A DNA stretch of 64,000 nt from Acinetobacter lwoffii (GCF_019343495.1 NZ_CP072549.1:62001-126000); one strand, 5' to 3'; positions 8,917-18,214 are shown, counted from the stretch's first letter. Notes: a model not told the origin generated them from the sequence alone. Translations and numbers: made by a program.

Positions 8917-9150
8917 ATGCGCCAAGTCATTTGCTACATCAGTATCTTAGCGACGGGTCTTGCTCTTGCAAGTTGTGGACAGTCAGGTGCTTTGCACTTG
9001 CCGAATGATCCGAATTACGACAAGCGTGCCAAGTATCTGTTATACAAAAATACTGAAACTGAGCCTAAAGCGTCCGATGAAGAACGCGAGGCACCTGTGC
9101 AACAACAGTTTGCTGCACCTACCGATTCAGACGTTAAAACCACTCCATAA
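8917..9150 (+). CDS. lptM: LptM-like (YifL family) lipoprotein
   Basis: A 77-residue lipoprotein. The chosen ATG follows AGGTGG at a good distance; the frame could extend 15 codons upstream but that would bury the signal peptide. Signal peptide: MRQVICYISILATGLALASC with the lipobox Cys at residue 20, then GQSGALHLP, the conserved short motif of the LptM/YifL family, and a charged unstructured tail. LptM assists assembly of the LptD-LptE lipopolysaccharide translocon. As in many Proteobacteria it precedes lysA and dapF, 24 bp from lysA. Confidence 0.85.
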   Translation: MRQVICYISILATGLALASCGQSGALHLPNDPNYDKRAKYLLYKNTETEPKASDEEREAPVQQQFAAPTDSDVKTTP

Positions 9151-9174
9151 CGCTTTCACAGAAAGGATACCTTC

Positions 9175-10419
9175 ATGAGTTTCACCCGCATTAATGGGGT
9201 ATTGCACGCTGAGCAATGTTCATTACAACAGCTCGCGGAGCAATTCGGCACACCACTCTATGTTTATTCTAAAGCCACTTTGGAAAAGCATTTTTTAGAT
9301 ATGGACCGTGCTTTTGATTTTATCGACCATCAAATCTGTTTTGCGGTAAAGTCCAACTCTAATCTTGCGGTATTGAATGTATTGGCCAAACAGGGTGCCG
9401 GTTTTGATATTGTGACCGGTGGTGAATTGGCGCGTGTGCTGAAAGCCGGTGGTGATGCATCGAAAATCGTATTTTCGGGCTTGGGTAAATCTGAAGCGGA
9501 TATCAAAAAAGCGTTGGAAGTCGGCATTGCCTGTTTCAACGTGGAATCTTATGCCGAGCTGGATCGTATCCAGAAAGTTGCGGCTGAATTGAATGTCAAA
9601 GCGCCGATTTCCTTGCGTGTGAATCCGGATGTCGATGCCAAAACCCATCCTTATATTTCAACCGGCTTAAAAGAAAATAAATTCGGTATTCCATCGGATA
9701 GCGTGTTTGAAACTTATCAATATGCAGCGTCATTGCCAAATCTGGATGTAGTCGGAATTGACTGCCATATCGGTTCACAGTTGACTGAAACCCAGCCATT
9801 TGTCGATGCACTGGATCGTGTCATTGTCATGATTGAGCAGTTAAAAGAGCTGGGCATTCACCTCAAACACATCGATATCGGTGGTGGTCTGGGTGTGACG
9901 TATAAAGATGAAACCCCGCCGTCGGTTGAAGAATATGCCAATGCGCTACGTCCAGCTTTAGAAAAATTGGGCTTGAAAGTGTATATGGAACCGGGACGTA
10001 GTATTTCTGCTAATGCGGGTGTGTTGCTGACTAAAGTGGATCTGTTGAAGCCAACCAATCATCGTAATTTCGCGATTATTGATGCCGCGATGAATGACCT
10101 GATTCGTCCTGCTTTATATGAAGCATGGATGGACATTCAATCCGTTACACCTCGTACCGATGTCGAAACGAAAGAATGGGATGTTGTGGGCGCGATCTGT
10201 GAAACTGGTGATTTTCTGGGTAAAGAGCGCGAGCTTGCGATCACGGAAAATGATGTGCTAGCAGTGCTTGGCGCGGGTGCATACGGTTTTGTGATGAGCT
10301 CAAATTACAACAGCCGTGGTCGTGCTGCTGAAGTAATGGTCGACGCTGATCAGGCGCATTTGATTCGTGAACGTGAAACGATTGAATCACTCTGGGAACG
10401 TGAGCGTTTATTGCCTTAA
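9175..10419 (+). CDS. lysA: Diaminopimelate decarboxylase
   Basis: 414-residue PLP enzyme (fold type III, Orn/Lys/Arg decarboxylase 2 family) that converts meso-diaminopimelate to L-lysine, the last step of lysine synthesis. It shows the PLP lysine in ICFAVKSNSN (near residue 59), the glycine-rich IDIGGGLGV, the EPGRSI phosphate-binding motif, and the C-terminal CETGDFLG, whose Cys contributes to the active site across the dimer. SD AAAGGA precedes the ATG. It is in an operon with lptM and dapF (12-bp gap). Confidence 0.97.
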   Translation: MSFTRINGVLHAEQCSLQQLAEQFGTPLYVYSKATLEKHFLDMDRAFDFIDHQICFAVKSNSNLAVLNVLAKQGAGFDIVTGGELARVLKAGGDASKIVFSGLGKSEADIKKALEVGIACFNVESYAELDRIQKVAAELNVKAPISLRVNPDVDAKTHPYISTGLKENKFGIPSDSVFETYQYAASLPNLDVVGIDCHIGSQLTETQPFVDALDRVIVMIEQLKELGIHLKHIDIGGGLGVTYKDETPPSVEEYANALRPALEKLGLKVYMEPGRSISANAGVLLTKVDLLKPTNHRNFAIIDAAMNDLIRPALYEAWMDIQSVTPRTDVETKEWDVVGAICETGDFLGKERELAITENDVLAVLGAGAYGFVMSSNYNSRGRAAEVMVDADQAHLIRERETIESLWERERLLP

Positions 10420-10431
10420 GGATAAATCAGG

Positions 10432-11277
10432 ATGTTATTAGAATTTACCAAGATGCATGGTCTGGGCAATGACTTTATGGTGGTTGATCTGATCAGCCAA
10501 CGTGCTTATCTGGATACCTTGACCATTCAGCGTTTGGCCAATCGTAATTTCGGCATTGGTTTTGATCAACTCTTGGTGGTTGAGCCACCCGATGTGCCAA
10601 GTGCAGACTTTAAATACCGGATTTTTAATGCTGATGGTTCGGAAGTGGAACAATGTGGCAATGGCGTGCGCTGTTTTGCCAAATTTGTGCATGATCGTCA
10701 GCTCACCACCAAAACCAAAATCAAGGTACAAACCAAATCTGGTATTGTAGAGCCGGAATTGGGTGCGAATGGTTGGGTACGGGTCAATATGGGTTATCCA
10801 AAATTTTTGCCTCAGGAAATTCCATTTGTAGCTGATGCGCAGGAGAGCCTGTATGACATCGATCTTGCTGGCGGTGAAAAGCTGACCATTGATGTGGTCA
10901 ATATGGGGAATCCACATGCGGTGACAATCGTACCGGATGTGATTGCTGCCGATGTCGCACGTATTGGTCCACAAGTTGAATCACATGCGCGCTTCCCGGC
11001 ACGAGTCAATGCTGGCTTTATGCAGATTATTGATGAAAAACATGCACGTTTACGTGTGTACGAGCGTGGTGTAGGCGAGACCTTAGCTTGTGGTACAGGT
11101 GCCTGTGCTGCCGCAATTTCAGGTATGCGTCGTGGTCTGCTGTCGAGTAAAGTCGAAGTTGAACTGGCAGGCGGCAAGCTGCAAATTGAATGGAAAGAAG
11201 GTGATGTGGTCTGGATGACCGGACCAACGGCGACCGTATATGAAGGACGTCTGGATTTACGTTATTTCCAGGGTTAA
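10432..11277 (+). CDS. dapF: Diaminopimelate epimerase
   Basis: 281 residues, normal length. DapF interconverts LL- and meso-diaminopimelate for peptidoglycan and lysine synthesis, using two cysteines as bases. They are visible in [12 protein letters not shown] (first Cys near residue 74) and ACGTGACAAA (near residue 221). The N-terminus [15 protein letters not shown] is characteristic. It follows lysA by 12 bp and ends at a strong terminator, so lptM-lysA-dapF look like one unit. Confidence 0.97.
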   Translation: MLLEFTKMHGLGNDFMVVDLISQRAYLDTLTIQRLANRNFGIGFDQLLVVEPPDVPSADFKYRIFNADGSEVEQCGNGVRCFAKFVHDRQLTTKTKIKVQTKSGIVEPELGANGWVRVNMGYPKFLPQEIPFVADAQESLYDIDLAGGEKLTIDVVNMGNPHAVTIVPDVIAADVARIGPQVESHARFPARVNAGFMQIIDEKHARLRVYERGVGETLACGTGACAAAISGMRRGLLSSKVEVELAGGKLQIEWKEGDVVWMTGPTATVYEGRLDLRYFQG

Positions 11278-11294
11278 GCTTGGTTCCGCTTGAG

Positions 11295-11326
11295 AAAAAA
11301 GCACTGTCTTCGATGGTGCTTTTTTT
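11295..11326 (+). terminator. Terminator after dapF
   Basis: AGCACTGTC / GATGGTGCT stem with loop TTC, A6 upstream and a T7 run downstream. Confidence 0.88.
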
Positions 11327-11362
11327 ATGCTAGGATGGGAAAAACCGTAGAATTTGACCGAG

Positions 11363-11968
11363 ATGAATAAGCTTGTGTTCCTGCCGGGTGCTTCAGGAAG
11401 CCAGCACTTTTGGCAGCCATTAAAGGCAGCATTAACCGAATATCCAGATCAGCAAGTCATTGCCTATCCAAGCTTTGATGGCGTAGCACCAAATTTGGCC
11501 ATTCAAAATCTGCATGATTTGCAAGAATTCGTGGAAAAGCAGATAGAGGATGATTCCATTCTGATTGCCCAGTCTATGGGTGGTGTATTGGCCGTTGGGT
11601 TGGTACTTAAGCATCCACAGAAAGTCAAAGGACTGGTATTGTTGGCGACATCTGGTGGCCTGAATTTGCAATCATTTCATTGTGCAGACTGGCGAACAGA
11701 TTATCATGAACATTTTAAAACAGCACCGGACTGGTTTGTACAAGACCAAACTGAATTTAGCCGCATTCAGCTTGAAAGTCTTGACATTCCGATCTTACTG
11801 ATCTGGGGCGATCATGATCCTTTAAGTACTGTTCAGCTTGGACAATACTTGGCAGGAATTTTTAAAAATGCAAAATTGCATATTATCCAAGGTGGAGATC
11901 ATTTCTTTGCCAATTCTCATGCAAATCAGGTTGCAATGCTGATTCAAGATTATTTGGAGCAACTCTAA
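11363..11968 (+). CDS. RBBP9/YdeN-type alpha/beta hydrolase
   Basis: 201 residues with an alpha/beta-hydrolase layout: FLPGASGSQHFW at the N-terminus (oxyanion-hole region), the nucleophile elbow AQSMGG near residue 72, the acid loop WGDHDPLS near residue 153, and the catalytic His in GGDHFF near residue 177. The substrate is unknown. The frame may also start at TTG 11354; ATG is preferred. The stop abuts the xerC ATG (TAA ATG), so the two are probably co-transcribed. In many gammaproteobacteria a DUF484 gene occupies this slot between dapF and xerC. Confidence 0.75.
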   Translation: MNKLVFLPGASGSQHFWQPLKAALTEYPDQQVIAYPSFDGVAPNLAIQNLHDLQEFVEKQIEDDSILIAQSMGGVLAVGLVLKHPQKVKGLVLLATSGGLNLQSFHCADWRTDYHEHFKTAPDWFVQDQTEFSRIQLESLDIPILLIWGDHDPLSTVQLGQYLAGIFKNAKLHIIQGGDHFFANSHANQVAMLIQDYLEQL

Positions 11969-12904
11969 ATGGAGCAAGCAGTGATTGTCCCACCTCAACT
12001 CTTGCTTAACATGTGGCTGAAAGAACGTGAAATTCAAAACCAGTCCAAACATACCTTGCAAGCCTATGAACGTGATGTCTCAGATTTTTTAGAGTTTTGC
12101 CAGCGTGAGCAGCTCAATTTAAACGATGTAGAAGCCACCGATTTACGCCAGTTTCTGGCTGAAAAAGTGGAACAGCATCAGCTCAGTCCTAGCAGCCTGC
12201 AACGTATGCTTTCGGCTATTCGTCAGTTTATGAAATGGGCCGAGCAGGCTCAGCATATGGCTTTTAATCCGGCGGATGATTTTCAGTTAAAACGTCAATC
12301 GCGTCCTTTGCCGGGCATGGTGGATATTGAAACCGTCAACCAAATTATTGATCAGCCTGCGCCTGAAAATGAAATACAACAGCAAATGTGGCTCCGGGAC
12401 AAAGCGATGTTAGAATTGCTTTATTCCAGTGGGCTGCGTCTGGCAGAACTGCAAAGCCTGAGAATTAAAGATATTGATTTCAACCGGCAGTTATTACGCA
12501 TTACTGGTAAAGGCAATAAAACCCGGATAGTGCCTTTCGGTTCCAAGGCCAAAGACAGCGTGATGGCTTGGTTGCAGGTTTATCCTTTATGGAATGGCGA
12601 TTTTGTACCGGAGGCGAATGTATTTATTACCCAGAAAGGCAATCCGCTCGGTGCACGACAAATTGAAAATCGGGTCAAGTTTCAGGCGCAGCGCGCAGGC
12701 GTCAATGTCGATCTGCATCCGCATTTGTTAAGACATTGTTTTGCCAGTCATATGTTGTCGAATAGCCGGGACTTACGTGCGGTGCAGGAAATGCTGGGAC
12801 ACAGTAATTTAACCACCACGCAAATTTATACCCATGTTGATTTTGACCATCTGGCCCAGATTTATGATCAGGCCCATCCGCGTGCGCAGCATAAAGAAGA
12901 TTGA
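11969..12904 (+). CDS. xerC: Tyrosine recombinase XerC
   Basis: 311 residues. XerC and XerD act at dif to resolve chromosome dimers. It has an N-terminal SAM-like core-binding domain (residues about 10-100, SKHTLQAYERDV) and a C-terminal catalytic domain with Arg in SSGLRLAELQ, Lys in TGKGNKTR, HLLRHCFASHM, GHSNLTTTQ and the nucleophile Tyr in IYTH. The dapF-hydrolase-xerC setting is the housekeeping locus, not a mobile integrase. A 231-bp gap follows with no gene I can support. Confidence 0.95.
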   Translation: MEQAVIVPPQLLLNMWLKEREIQNQSKHTLQAYERDVSDFLEFCQREQLNLNDVEATDLRQFLAEKVEQHQLSPSSLQRMLSAIRQFMKWAEQAQHMAFNPADDFQLKRQSRPLPGMVDIETVNQIIDQPAPENEIQQQMWLRDKAMLELLYSSGLRLAELQSLRIKDIDFNRQLLRITGKGNKTRIVPFGSKAKDSVMAWLQVYPLWNGDFVPEANVFITQKGNPLGARQIENRVKFQAQRAGVNVDLHPHLLRHCFASHMLSNSRDLRAVQEMLGHSNLTTTQIYTHVDFDHLAQIYDQAHPRAQHKED

Positions 12905-13095
12905 TCATGTGCCCAGTTTTAAAGAATAAAAATCATGAAAATTGTATTTTTGGCACAAAACTTTCATATATAAACCTTAAAATGGAATTGAACTGAACAT
13001 TGGCGTTCGGGTAAGCATTTCACTATTGTCTTATTCGTTAAATGCGCCATTTCAGGTATAACAATAAATACTATTTAATATTTAAAATGAAATAT

Positions 13096-13115
13096 TGCTG
13101 AGCAGCGTCTCAGCA
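13096..13115 (+). other. Leader hairpin before the 13136 gene
   Basis: TGCTGAG / CTCAGCA form a perfect 7-bp stem with a 6-base loop. It ends 10 bases before the GGGAGGTG ribosome binding site, so it would sit in the 5' leader and could influence translation. It has no T tract. Confidence 0.4.
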
Positions 13116-13135
13116 TTTGACCGATGGGAGGTGAC

Positions 13136-13519
13136 ATGGACACACTGGTAATTGCAGATGTAGAGCAAAAATATGCACAGTTAAGTGAAGCTCAAAAAGA
13201 AATGTTTGCAGGTTATGGTCTGCGACAAATCAAACATTTCGTGGACATTAGCTTACCCAATCTTGAAGCGACTTTACCTGAAGGCGCCATCATTCAAGGC
13301 ATTAATGCCGATGGGAAAGTTCAGGCCTTTAATGCGGCGACTGGACAATACTATTTATGGATTTCTGACTTGCAATGGCAATTGTCGAATCGTGCGACCC
13401 AAGCAGTCGATTTAAAAGAAGATGCGATTGCGATTTGGCAAATTTTTGAATTGGCAGACTATGAGCTGGTAGATTTAAGCCATGTACATCGTGATTTTTT
13501 AGCACAAGAAACTGAGTAA
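13136..13519 (+). CDS. Conserved hypothetical protein (127 aa)
   Basis: Soluble acidic 127-residue protein. The start at 13136 is chosen over 13124 because a strong GGGAGGTG Shine-Dalgarno lies 4-10 bases ahead of it. There is no signal peptide or membrane helix. The middle (TLPEGAIIQGINADGKVQAF, then GQYYLWISDLQWQL) looks like a beta-rich segment. I do not recognise the family. The gene is monocistronic with a hairpin in its leader and a terminator 65 bp after the stop. Confidence 0.65.
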   Translation: MDTLVIADVEQKYAQLSEAQKEMFAGYGLRQIKHFVDISLPNLEATLPEGAIIQGINADGKVQAFNAATGQYYLWISDLQWQLSNRATQAVDLKEDAIAIWQIFELADYELVDLSHVHRDFLAQETE

Positions 13520-13584
13520 ATTCTGAAGCATCCACACAGCATAAAAATAAGACTCAGTCCTGTGGTTTGGCTTTGCTCAAGAGG

Positions 13585-13618
13585 AAAAGGTTGTCTTCTA
13601 TTATAGGCAACCTTTTTT
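13585..13618 (+). terminator. Terminator after the 13136 gene
   Basis: AAAAGGTTGTC / GGCAACCTTTT stem (one T-G pair) with a 10-base loop and a T6 run. Confidence 0.8.
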
Positions 13619-13730
13619 ATACGAGAACTTGCAATCTATGCGCTTGCAGCACATGTTATGGTTTAAGCAAGCATACGATTATGCAAATCTTAAATTAAGA
13701 ACATAGCGTCGTTGTCTAAAATCAGTTTGC

Positions 13731-14225
13731 CTATAAATCTTCTAAAGGCAGCTGGAAACTCTGTTTAATAATCTGACTCGGTAAATCTGTTTTGACACTG
13801 GTAATACCATTTTTTTTGGTCAGATGGGTCGACTGAAATTTACGGTAACTTTCCAGATCAGGCACCACAACTTTCAACATGGCATCGCTCTCTCCCAAAA
13901 TAATGTAGCACTCCATCACTTGCGGCAATTCTTTCATCGCCTCAATAAAGGTATCAATGGTTTCGGCATCCTGACCGACTAACCAGATGCGTGAAAATAA
14001 AATCAGCTGAAAACCAATTTTTTGTTGGTCGACAATAGTCGTGTAATTCTGAATCACGCCTGCATCTTCCAGTAATTTTACCCGGCGTAAACAGGATGAA
14101 GGTGAAAGTCCGATTTCACGTGCCAGATCATTATTCTGAATACGGCCATTGGACTGTAAATGTCGAATGATATTTTTATCAATTCGATCAAGTTTTACCC
14201 GCACAGACTTGGTGGATATTTTCAT
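13731..14225 (-). CDS. Lrp/AsnC family transcriptional regulator
   Basis: 164 residues. The N-terminal winged helix-turn-helix begins LDRIDKNIIRHLQSNGRI, with the recognition helix in LSPSSCLRRVKLLEDAGVI. A C-terminal RAM (ligand-binding) domain follows (MECYIILGESDAMLKVVVPD). These regulators sense amino acids and often control a neighbouring exporter. The gene is divergent from a LysE/RhtB-type exporter across 112 bp, so it is the likely regulator of that exporter and possibly of itself. Confidence 0.9.
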   Translation of the reverse strand: MKISTKSVRVKLDRIDKNIIRHLQSNGRIQNNDLAREIGLSPSSCLRRVKLLEDAGVIQNYTTIVDQQKIGFQLILFSRIWLVGQDAETIDTFIEAMKELPQVMECYIILGESDAMLKVVVPDLESYRKFQSTHLTKKNGITSVKTDLPSQIIKQSFQLPLEDL

Positions 14226-14337
14226 AAATTAGAATAATATTCGAAAAATAATACTTATTATAAAATAAATTGAAAGCCAATTTTGTAAAAAATCGCAGAT
14301 ACTTGTTTCACTTTCTGGAGTTTGAAAGGAAAAGGAA

Positions 14338-14943
14338 ATGTCTGTATTTGTACTCTTTGCACTGACCGTGCTTCCCCTGATTTTTACGCCTGGACCCGAT
14401 ATGTTATTTATCCTGTCTCAAGTGATGGGTAAAGATGCAAAAGCAGGCATGATGGCAACCTTAGGGGTGTGTTGCGGTTATCTGGTGCATTCTATTCTGG
14501 TGGCACTCGGAATTGCGGCTATTATTATCTCTTTTCCGGTGCTGTTTGAAACAATTCGCTGGCTTGGGATTGCGTATCTGTTGTATTTGGCCTTTAATTT
14601 GCTCAAATCGGTATTCAGTAAAAAAGCGCTGAACATTGAGAAAAAGACCTCAGCCAATCCGATTAAAAAAGGTTTTTTTACTGCGCTGTTAAATCCAAAA
14701 GGCATGTTGATTTATTTTGCGATTTTGCCGCAGTTTATTGATAAATCCGCCAATACTGTCAGCCAAGGTTTGATCCTGTCCTTTATTTTTATCAGTCTGA
14801 TTTTTGTAGTGTATTGTAGCTTAAGTATTTTGTTCAGCAAAATCAGCCAAAAAACCCAAATGGATGAACGTAAACAAAAATGGGTGGATGGAACTTCTGG
14901 TGGTTTACTGGCACTTGCTGCAAGCTGGCTCATCATCAATTAA
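14338..14943 (+). CDS. LysE/RhtB family amino-acid exporter
   Basis: 201-residue membrane protein with about six hydrophobic helices and the family signature FTPGPDMLFILSQVMG near residues 16-31. Family members export amino acids such as homoserine, threonine, leucine or lysine. SD AAAGGAAAAGGAA lies directly upstream. It pairs with the divergent Lrp-type regulator, the classic LysE-LysG-like arrangement. The substrate cannot be determined from sequence. Confidence 0.9.
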   Translation: MSVFVLFALTVLPLIFTPGPDMLFILSQVMGKDAKAGMMATLGVCCGYLVHSILVALGIAAIIISFPVLFETIRWLGIAYLLYLAFNLLKSVFSKKALNIEKKTSANPIKKGFFTALLNPKGMLIYFAILPQFIDKSANTVSQGLILSFIFISLIFVVYCSLSILFSKISQKTQMDERKQKWVDGTSGGLLALAASWLIIN

Positions 14944-14956
14944 TCTGGTTGCAAAG

Positions 14957-14985
14957 AAGCATACTGTTCGCAGTATGCTTTTTTT
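14957..14985 (+). terminator. Terminator after the LysE-type exporter
   Basis: AAGCATACTG / CAGTATGCTT perfect 10-bp stem with a TTCG tetraloop and a T7 run. Confidence 0.9.
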
Positions 14986-15466
14986 ATAATTGCGAAGATT
15001 TGAAATTAAATATTCACTTTGTCGGCGTAGAATTCAATGCGCTGGTTTATTATTTGGTCAATTTGTCTTTATATTAGGTTTAATTCGCTCTCAAAAAGAG
15101 TTCTGTCCAAAATGACAAAAGCTGACATACGTATATTCCGGCTGTTTTGCTTCAAGCTGCTTTAAATCAATTTAAATTAAATGTGATCAATCAAAACTTC
15201 TGATGTGATTAATCAGATAAAAAAATAATATAAATCAATGGGTAAATTTTAAGTAAATATTGATACATTTCATTGTAATAAAACGATAACAATTAATTGT
15301 GAACGCATCGTTCAGGGAAAATTACGCATTTTTACACCTCTTTGTTGAATTGTGACTTGACCGAAATGCCGTACACATTGCAAGATAGGGCACCTAAAAA
15401 AATTTAAGTGAAGAGTTACACTAACTTTTCTCAACATTTACATTTGCTAAAACAGCCGAGGATTAC
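14986..15466 (+). other. Long AT-rich intergenic region ahead of etfBA
   Basis: About 480 bp without a gene I can support. It contains the palindrome TGATTAATCA (15206-15215) and a nearby TGATCAATCA, and it is very AT-rich from 15160 to 15300. A TTGACC near 15357 could be a -35 element, but no good -10 follows at normal spacing. It probably holds the etfBA promoter and a leader of over 50 bases. Confidence 0.4.
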
Positions 15467-16219
15467 ATGAAGGCTCTTGTTGCTGTAAAACGTGTGGTTG
15501 ATGCCAACGTTAAAGTTCGTGTTAAACCGGACAACAGTGGTGTTGACTTAACTAACGTTAAAATGTCAATTAATCCATTCTGTGAAATTGCAGTGGAAGA
15601 AGCGGTTCGTTTAAAAGAAAAAGGAACTGTTTCAGAAATCATTGTTGTTTCTATTGGTCCTAAAGAAGCCCAAGAACAGATTCGTTCTGCAATGGCGCTT
15701 GGTGCTGACCGCGGTATTCTGGTTGAAGCTGATGACAGCCAACTGGGTGCGCTGGAAATCGCTAAAATTCTGAAAGGCGTTGTTGACGCTGAACAACCAC
15801 AATTGATCCTTCTGGGTAAGCAAGCAATTGATGATGACTCGAATCAGGTTGGTCAGATGCTTGGCGCTCTAATGGGTGCAGGTCAAGGTACATTCGCTTC
15901 TGAAGTAAAAGTAGATGGCGATAAAGTACAAGTAACACGTGAAGTAGACGGCGGTTTACAAACTGTTGAGCTGAAACTTCCAGCAATCATTACCACGGAC
16001 TTGCGTTTGAACGAGCCTCGTTATGCGGCACTTCCAAACATCATGAAAGCGCGTAAAAAACCGCTGGATACCAAGTCACCTGCAGATTTCGGTGTAAACC
16101 CTGCAACTAAACTGAAAACAGTGAAAGTTGAATCACCTGCAGAGCGTAAAGCTGGCGTACAAGTGAAGTCTGTAGACGAGCTTGTAGAAAAATTGAAAAA
16201 CGAAGCGAAAGTGATCTAA
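15467..16219 (+). CDS. etfB: Electron transfer flavoprotein subunit beta
   Basis: 250 residues, the normal length. EtfB with EtfA forms the FAD/AMP heterodimer that carries electrons from acyl-CoA and other dehydrogenases to ETF:quinone oxidoreductase. The N-terminus [37 protein letters not shown] segment and the signature VEAELPAII-type [20 protein letters not shown] are all recognisable. It is followed 18 bp later by etfA in the same operon. Confidence 0.97.
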   Translation: MKALVAVKRVVDANVKVRVKPDNSGVDLTNVKMSINPFCEIAVEEAVRLKEKGTVSEIIVVSIGPKEAQEQIRSAMALGADRGILVEADDSQLGALEIAKILKGVVDAEQPQLILLGKQAIDDDSNQVGQMLGALMGAGQGTFASEVKVDGDKVQVTREVDGGLQTVELKLPAIITTDLRLNEPRYAALPNIMKARKKPLDTKSPADFGVNPATKLKTVKVESPAERKAGVQVKSVDELVEKLKNEAKVI

Positions 16220-16237
16220 TACAGAAGGATAAAAATC

Positions 16238-17170
16238 ATGAGTATTTTAGTTATCGCTGAGCACGACAACAAAGCATTAAACGCTGCTACTTTAAACGTT
16301 GTTGCTGCAGCGCAAAAAATCGGTGGTGATATCACTGTATTGGTTGCTGGTTCTGGCGCTCAGGCAGTTGCTGACCAAGCGGCTAAAGTTGCGGGTGTAA
16401 GCAAAGTATTACTTGCTGATGACGCTGCTTATGCAAACCAATTGGCTGAAAATGTGGCTAAACTTGTTGCTGAATTAGGTAAAGGCTATACACATATCCT
16501 TGCTGCTTCTACAACAACTGGTAAAAACATTTTACCACGTGCAGCTGCGCTTCTTGACGTAAGCATGATCACTGACATCATTGCGGTAGATGGTCCTAAG
16601 ACTTTCAAACGTCCGATCTATGCAGGTAACGCAATTGCAACTGTAGAATCAGGCGAAAACATCGTATTGGCGACTGTTCGTGGTACAGCATTTGATGCTG
16701 TAGCTGCTGAAGGCGGTTCTGCTGCTGTTGAAGCTGCTGCGTCTACTGGTGATGCGGGTATTTCTAAGTTTATCAACGAAGAAATCGTAAAGTCTGAACG
16801 TCCTGAACTGACAGCTGCGCGTATTGTGGTTTCTGGTGGTCGTGGTGTAGGTTCTGGTGAGAACTATCACAAGATCCTTGATCCATTGGCCGACAAGCTT
16901 GGTGCTGCTCAAGGTGCATCACGTGCTGCGGTAGATGCTGGCTTCGTACCAAACGATATGCAAGTGGGTCAAACTGGTAAAATCGTTGCACCTGACCTGT
17001 ACATCGCGGTAGGTATCTCTGGTGCGATTCAGCATTTGGCGGGTATGAAAGAGTCTAAAGTGATCGTTGCGATCAACAAAGATGAAGAAGCACCAATCAA
17101 TGCAGTCGCTGACTACTGGTTAGTCGGTGACCTGAACACTGTAATTCCAGAATTGGTTTCTAAAATCTAA
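16238..17170 (+). CDS. etfA: Electron transfer flavoprotein subunit alpha
   Basis: 310 residues. The C-terminal FAD-binding domain is clear: RIVVSGGRGVGSGENYH, GASRAAVDAGFVPNDMQVGQ, APDLYIAVGISGAIQHLAG and NKDEEAPINAVADYWLVGD. SD AGAAGGA precedes the ATG. It partners EtfB in fatty-acid and amino-acid oxidation. It ends at a long, strong terminator. Confidence 0.97.
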   Translation: MSILVIAEHDNKALNAATLNVVAAAQKIGGDITVLVAGSGAQAVADQAAKVAGVSKVLLADDAAYANQLAENVAKLVAELGKGYTHILAASTTTGKNILPRAAALLDVSMITDIIAVDGPKTFKRPIYAGNAIATVESGENIVLATVRGTAFDAVAAEGGSAAVEAAASTGDAGISKFINEEIVKSERPELTAARIVVSGGRGVGSGENYHKILDPLADKLGAAQGASRAAVDAGFVPNDMQVGQTGKIVAPDLYIAVGISGAIQHLAGMKESKVIVAINKDEEAPINAVADYWLVGDLNTVIPELVSKI

Positions 17171-17186
17171 TTCCTGAATCAGCTTT

Positions 17187-17251
17187 AAAAAAACGCTCTT
17201 GCGCAGGCAGTGAAAGCAATGCTTTCCTGTTTTGTGCAAGGGCGTTTTTTT
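17187..17251 (+). terminator. Terminator after etfA
   Basis: Outer stem AAAAAACGCTCTTGC / GCAAGGGCGTTTTTT (one T-G pair) enclosing a large internal region with GAAAGC / GCTTTC, followed by T7. It is unusually long for a terminator but has a strong T tract. Confidence 0.8.
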
Positions 17252-17350
17252 ATGCAAAAATTTTAAAAATACTCGGCAGTCGAAACTAGAGTATTTCATT
17301 TGCATGAAAAGTGATAAAATTCCGGTTTGGTTTTTCTCCTGTTTTTAATC

Positions 17351-17908
17351 ATGTCCTTTTCCAAAGCCGCCCATATCCTGTTAATTAGTTTTCTGCTGAT
17401 TGCGCTTTATCTGGGTATTTGCATTCATACTGCCCTGAATGCACCGCCTGCGGTGACTCAGTATTTATTTAGTGAATCAGGCGCTTTTGAAGTCATGAGT
17501 CCATGGTTATGGTACTTGCTGGCAGTGCTGTGTTTGCTCAATGTTGAAATCAAACCTAATACCCGAGTGTTTACGGCTATAGCAGCGACATTGTTGGGAT
17601 TGCGGGAAATGGATTTTCATAAGCAGGTGTTTGAAATGAGTTTTATTAAAACTAATTTCTATCGCAGTGCTGAAATTCCGCTCATGGATAAGCTGCTCGG
17701 ATTTATTTTATTGCTCGGGATTATTTTTGTCTTTCTGGTACTGGCGAAAAAATTGGTTCAAACCATACGAAGCATGAAAGATTCTTTGAATATTGCACAT
17801 TTTTTTATCTTCCTCACCATTGCCTGTGGCGGACTGAGCAAGGTGCTGGATCGCACGACCTCAACCCTGAAAGAAGAATTCGGCATCCAGTTGGTGCCAC
17901 ATACTTAA
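17351..17908 (+). CDS. Hypothetical inner-membrane protein (185 aa)
   Basis: Integral membrane protein with five hydrophobic helices, near residues 6-28 (HILLISFLLIALYLGICIH), 49-63, 69-85, 114-135 and 149-165. It begins MSFSKAAH at the ATG; an upstream TTG at 17327 is possible but has no ribosome binding site. I do not recognise a family. The tail DRTTSTLKEEFGIQL is hydrophilic. A very small membrane ORF follows 31 bp later. Confidence 0.65.
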   Translation: MSFSKAAHILLISFLLIALYLGICIHTALNAPPAVTQYLFSESGAFEVMSPWLWYLLAVLCLLNVEIKPNTRVFTAIAATLLGLREMDFHKQVFEMSFIKTNFYRSAEIPLMDKLLGFILLLGIIFVFLVLAKKLVQTIRSMKDSLNIAHFFIFLTIACGGLSKVLDRTTSTLKEEFGIQLVPHT

Positions 17909-17941
17909 ATCATGATTATGACCATTGAGGAAGGGGTAGAA

Positions 17942-18010
17942 ATGTTATTGCCAGTTTTATTGATTGTGGCCGTGCTGAGCTATCGTAAAGTACTGAACCA
18001 GGCACAATAA
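17942..18010 (+). CDS. Candidate 22-aa membrane microprotein
   Basis: The frame MLLPVLLIVAVLSYRKVLNQAQ has a strong Shine-Dalgarno (GAGGAAGGGG) 5-14 bases upstream and one hydrophobic helix followed by a basic stretch. An in-frame ATG at 17912 would add ten residues. It lies between the 185-residue membrane protein and a terminator, so it would be transcribed. Length alone cannot exclude chance. Confidence 0.4.
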   Translation: MLLPVLLIVAVLSYRKVLNQAQ

Positions 18011-18032
18011 AAATATAGAAAAAACGATGAAG

Positions 18033-18062
18033 ATGCGCCAGTTGATTGGCGCATTTTGTTTT
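18033..18062 (+). terminator. Terminator ahead of gyrA
   Basis: ATGCGCCA / TGGCGCAT perfect 8-bp stem, loop GTTGAT, followed by TTTGTTTTT. It separates the membrane-protein genes from gyrA. Confidence 0.8.
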
Positions 18063-18214
18063 TGTACTCCTGTATTTCTCAAAATTTTGGGTATTGAAAA
18101 ATCCTGTCTGGATGCGCTGATTTTCGGTTTTGAAATAACAAGAAAATGATCACTAAAATGAAGATAATTAACAAGGTTAAGCTGAATATTTCGACACAAA
18201 AATACAAGTGTTTA

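Noticed and set aside
11969..12904. Tyrosine recombinase as a mobile-element integrase
   Set aside because: It sits in the conserved dapF-xerC housekeeping locus and has XerC length and motifs; no attachment sites or cargo are visible.
12951..12966. TGGCAC resembling a sigma-54 -24 element after xerC
   Set aside because: The bases five positions later are TTTCA, not TTGCW, and no GC pair is in place at -12.
12943..12979. 12-codon ORF after xerC
   Set aside because: Too short and without a ribosome binding site.
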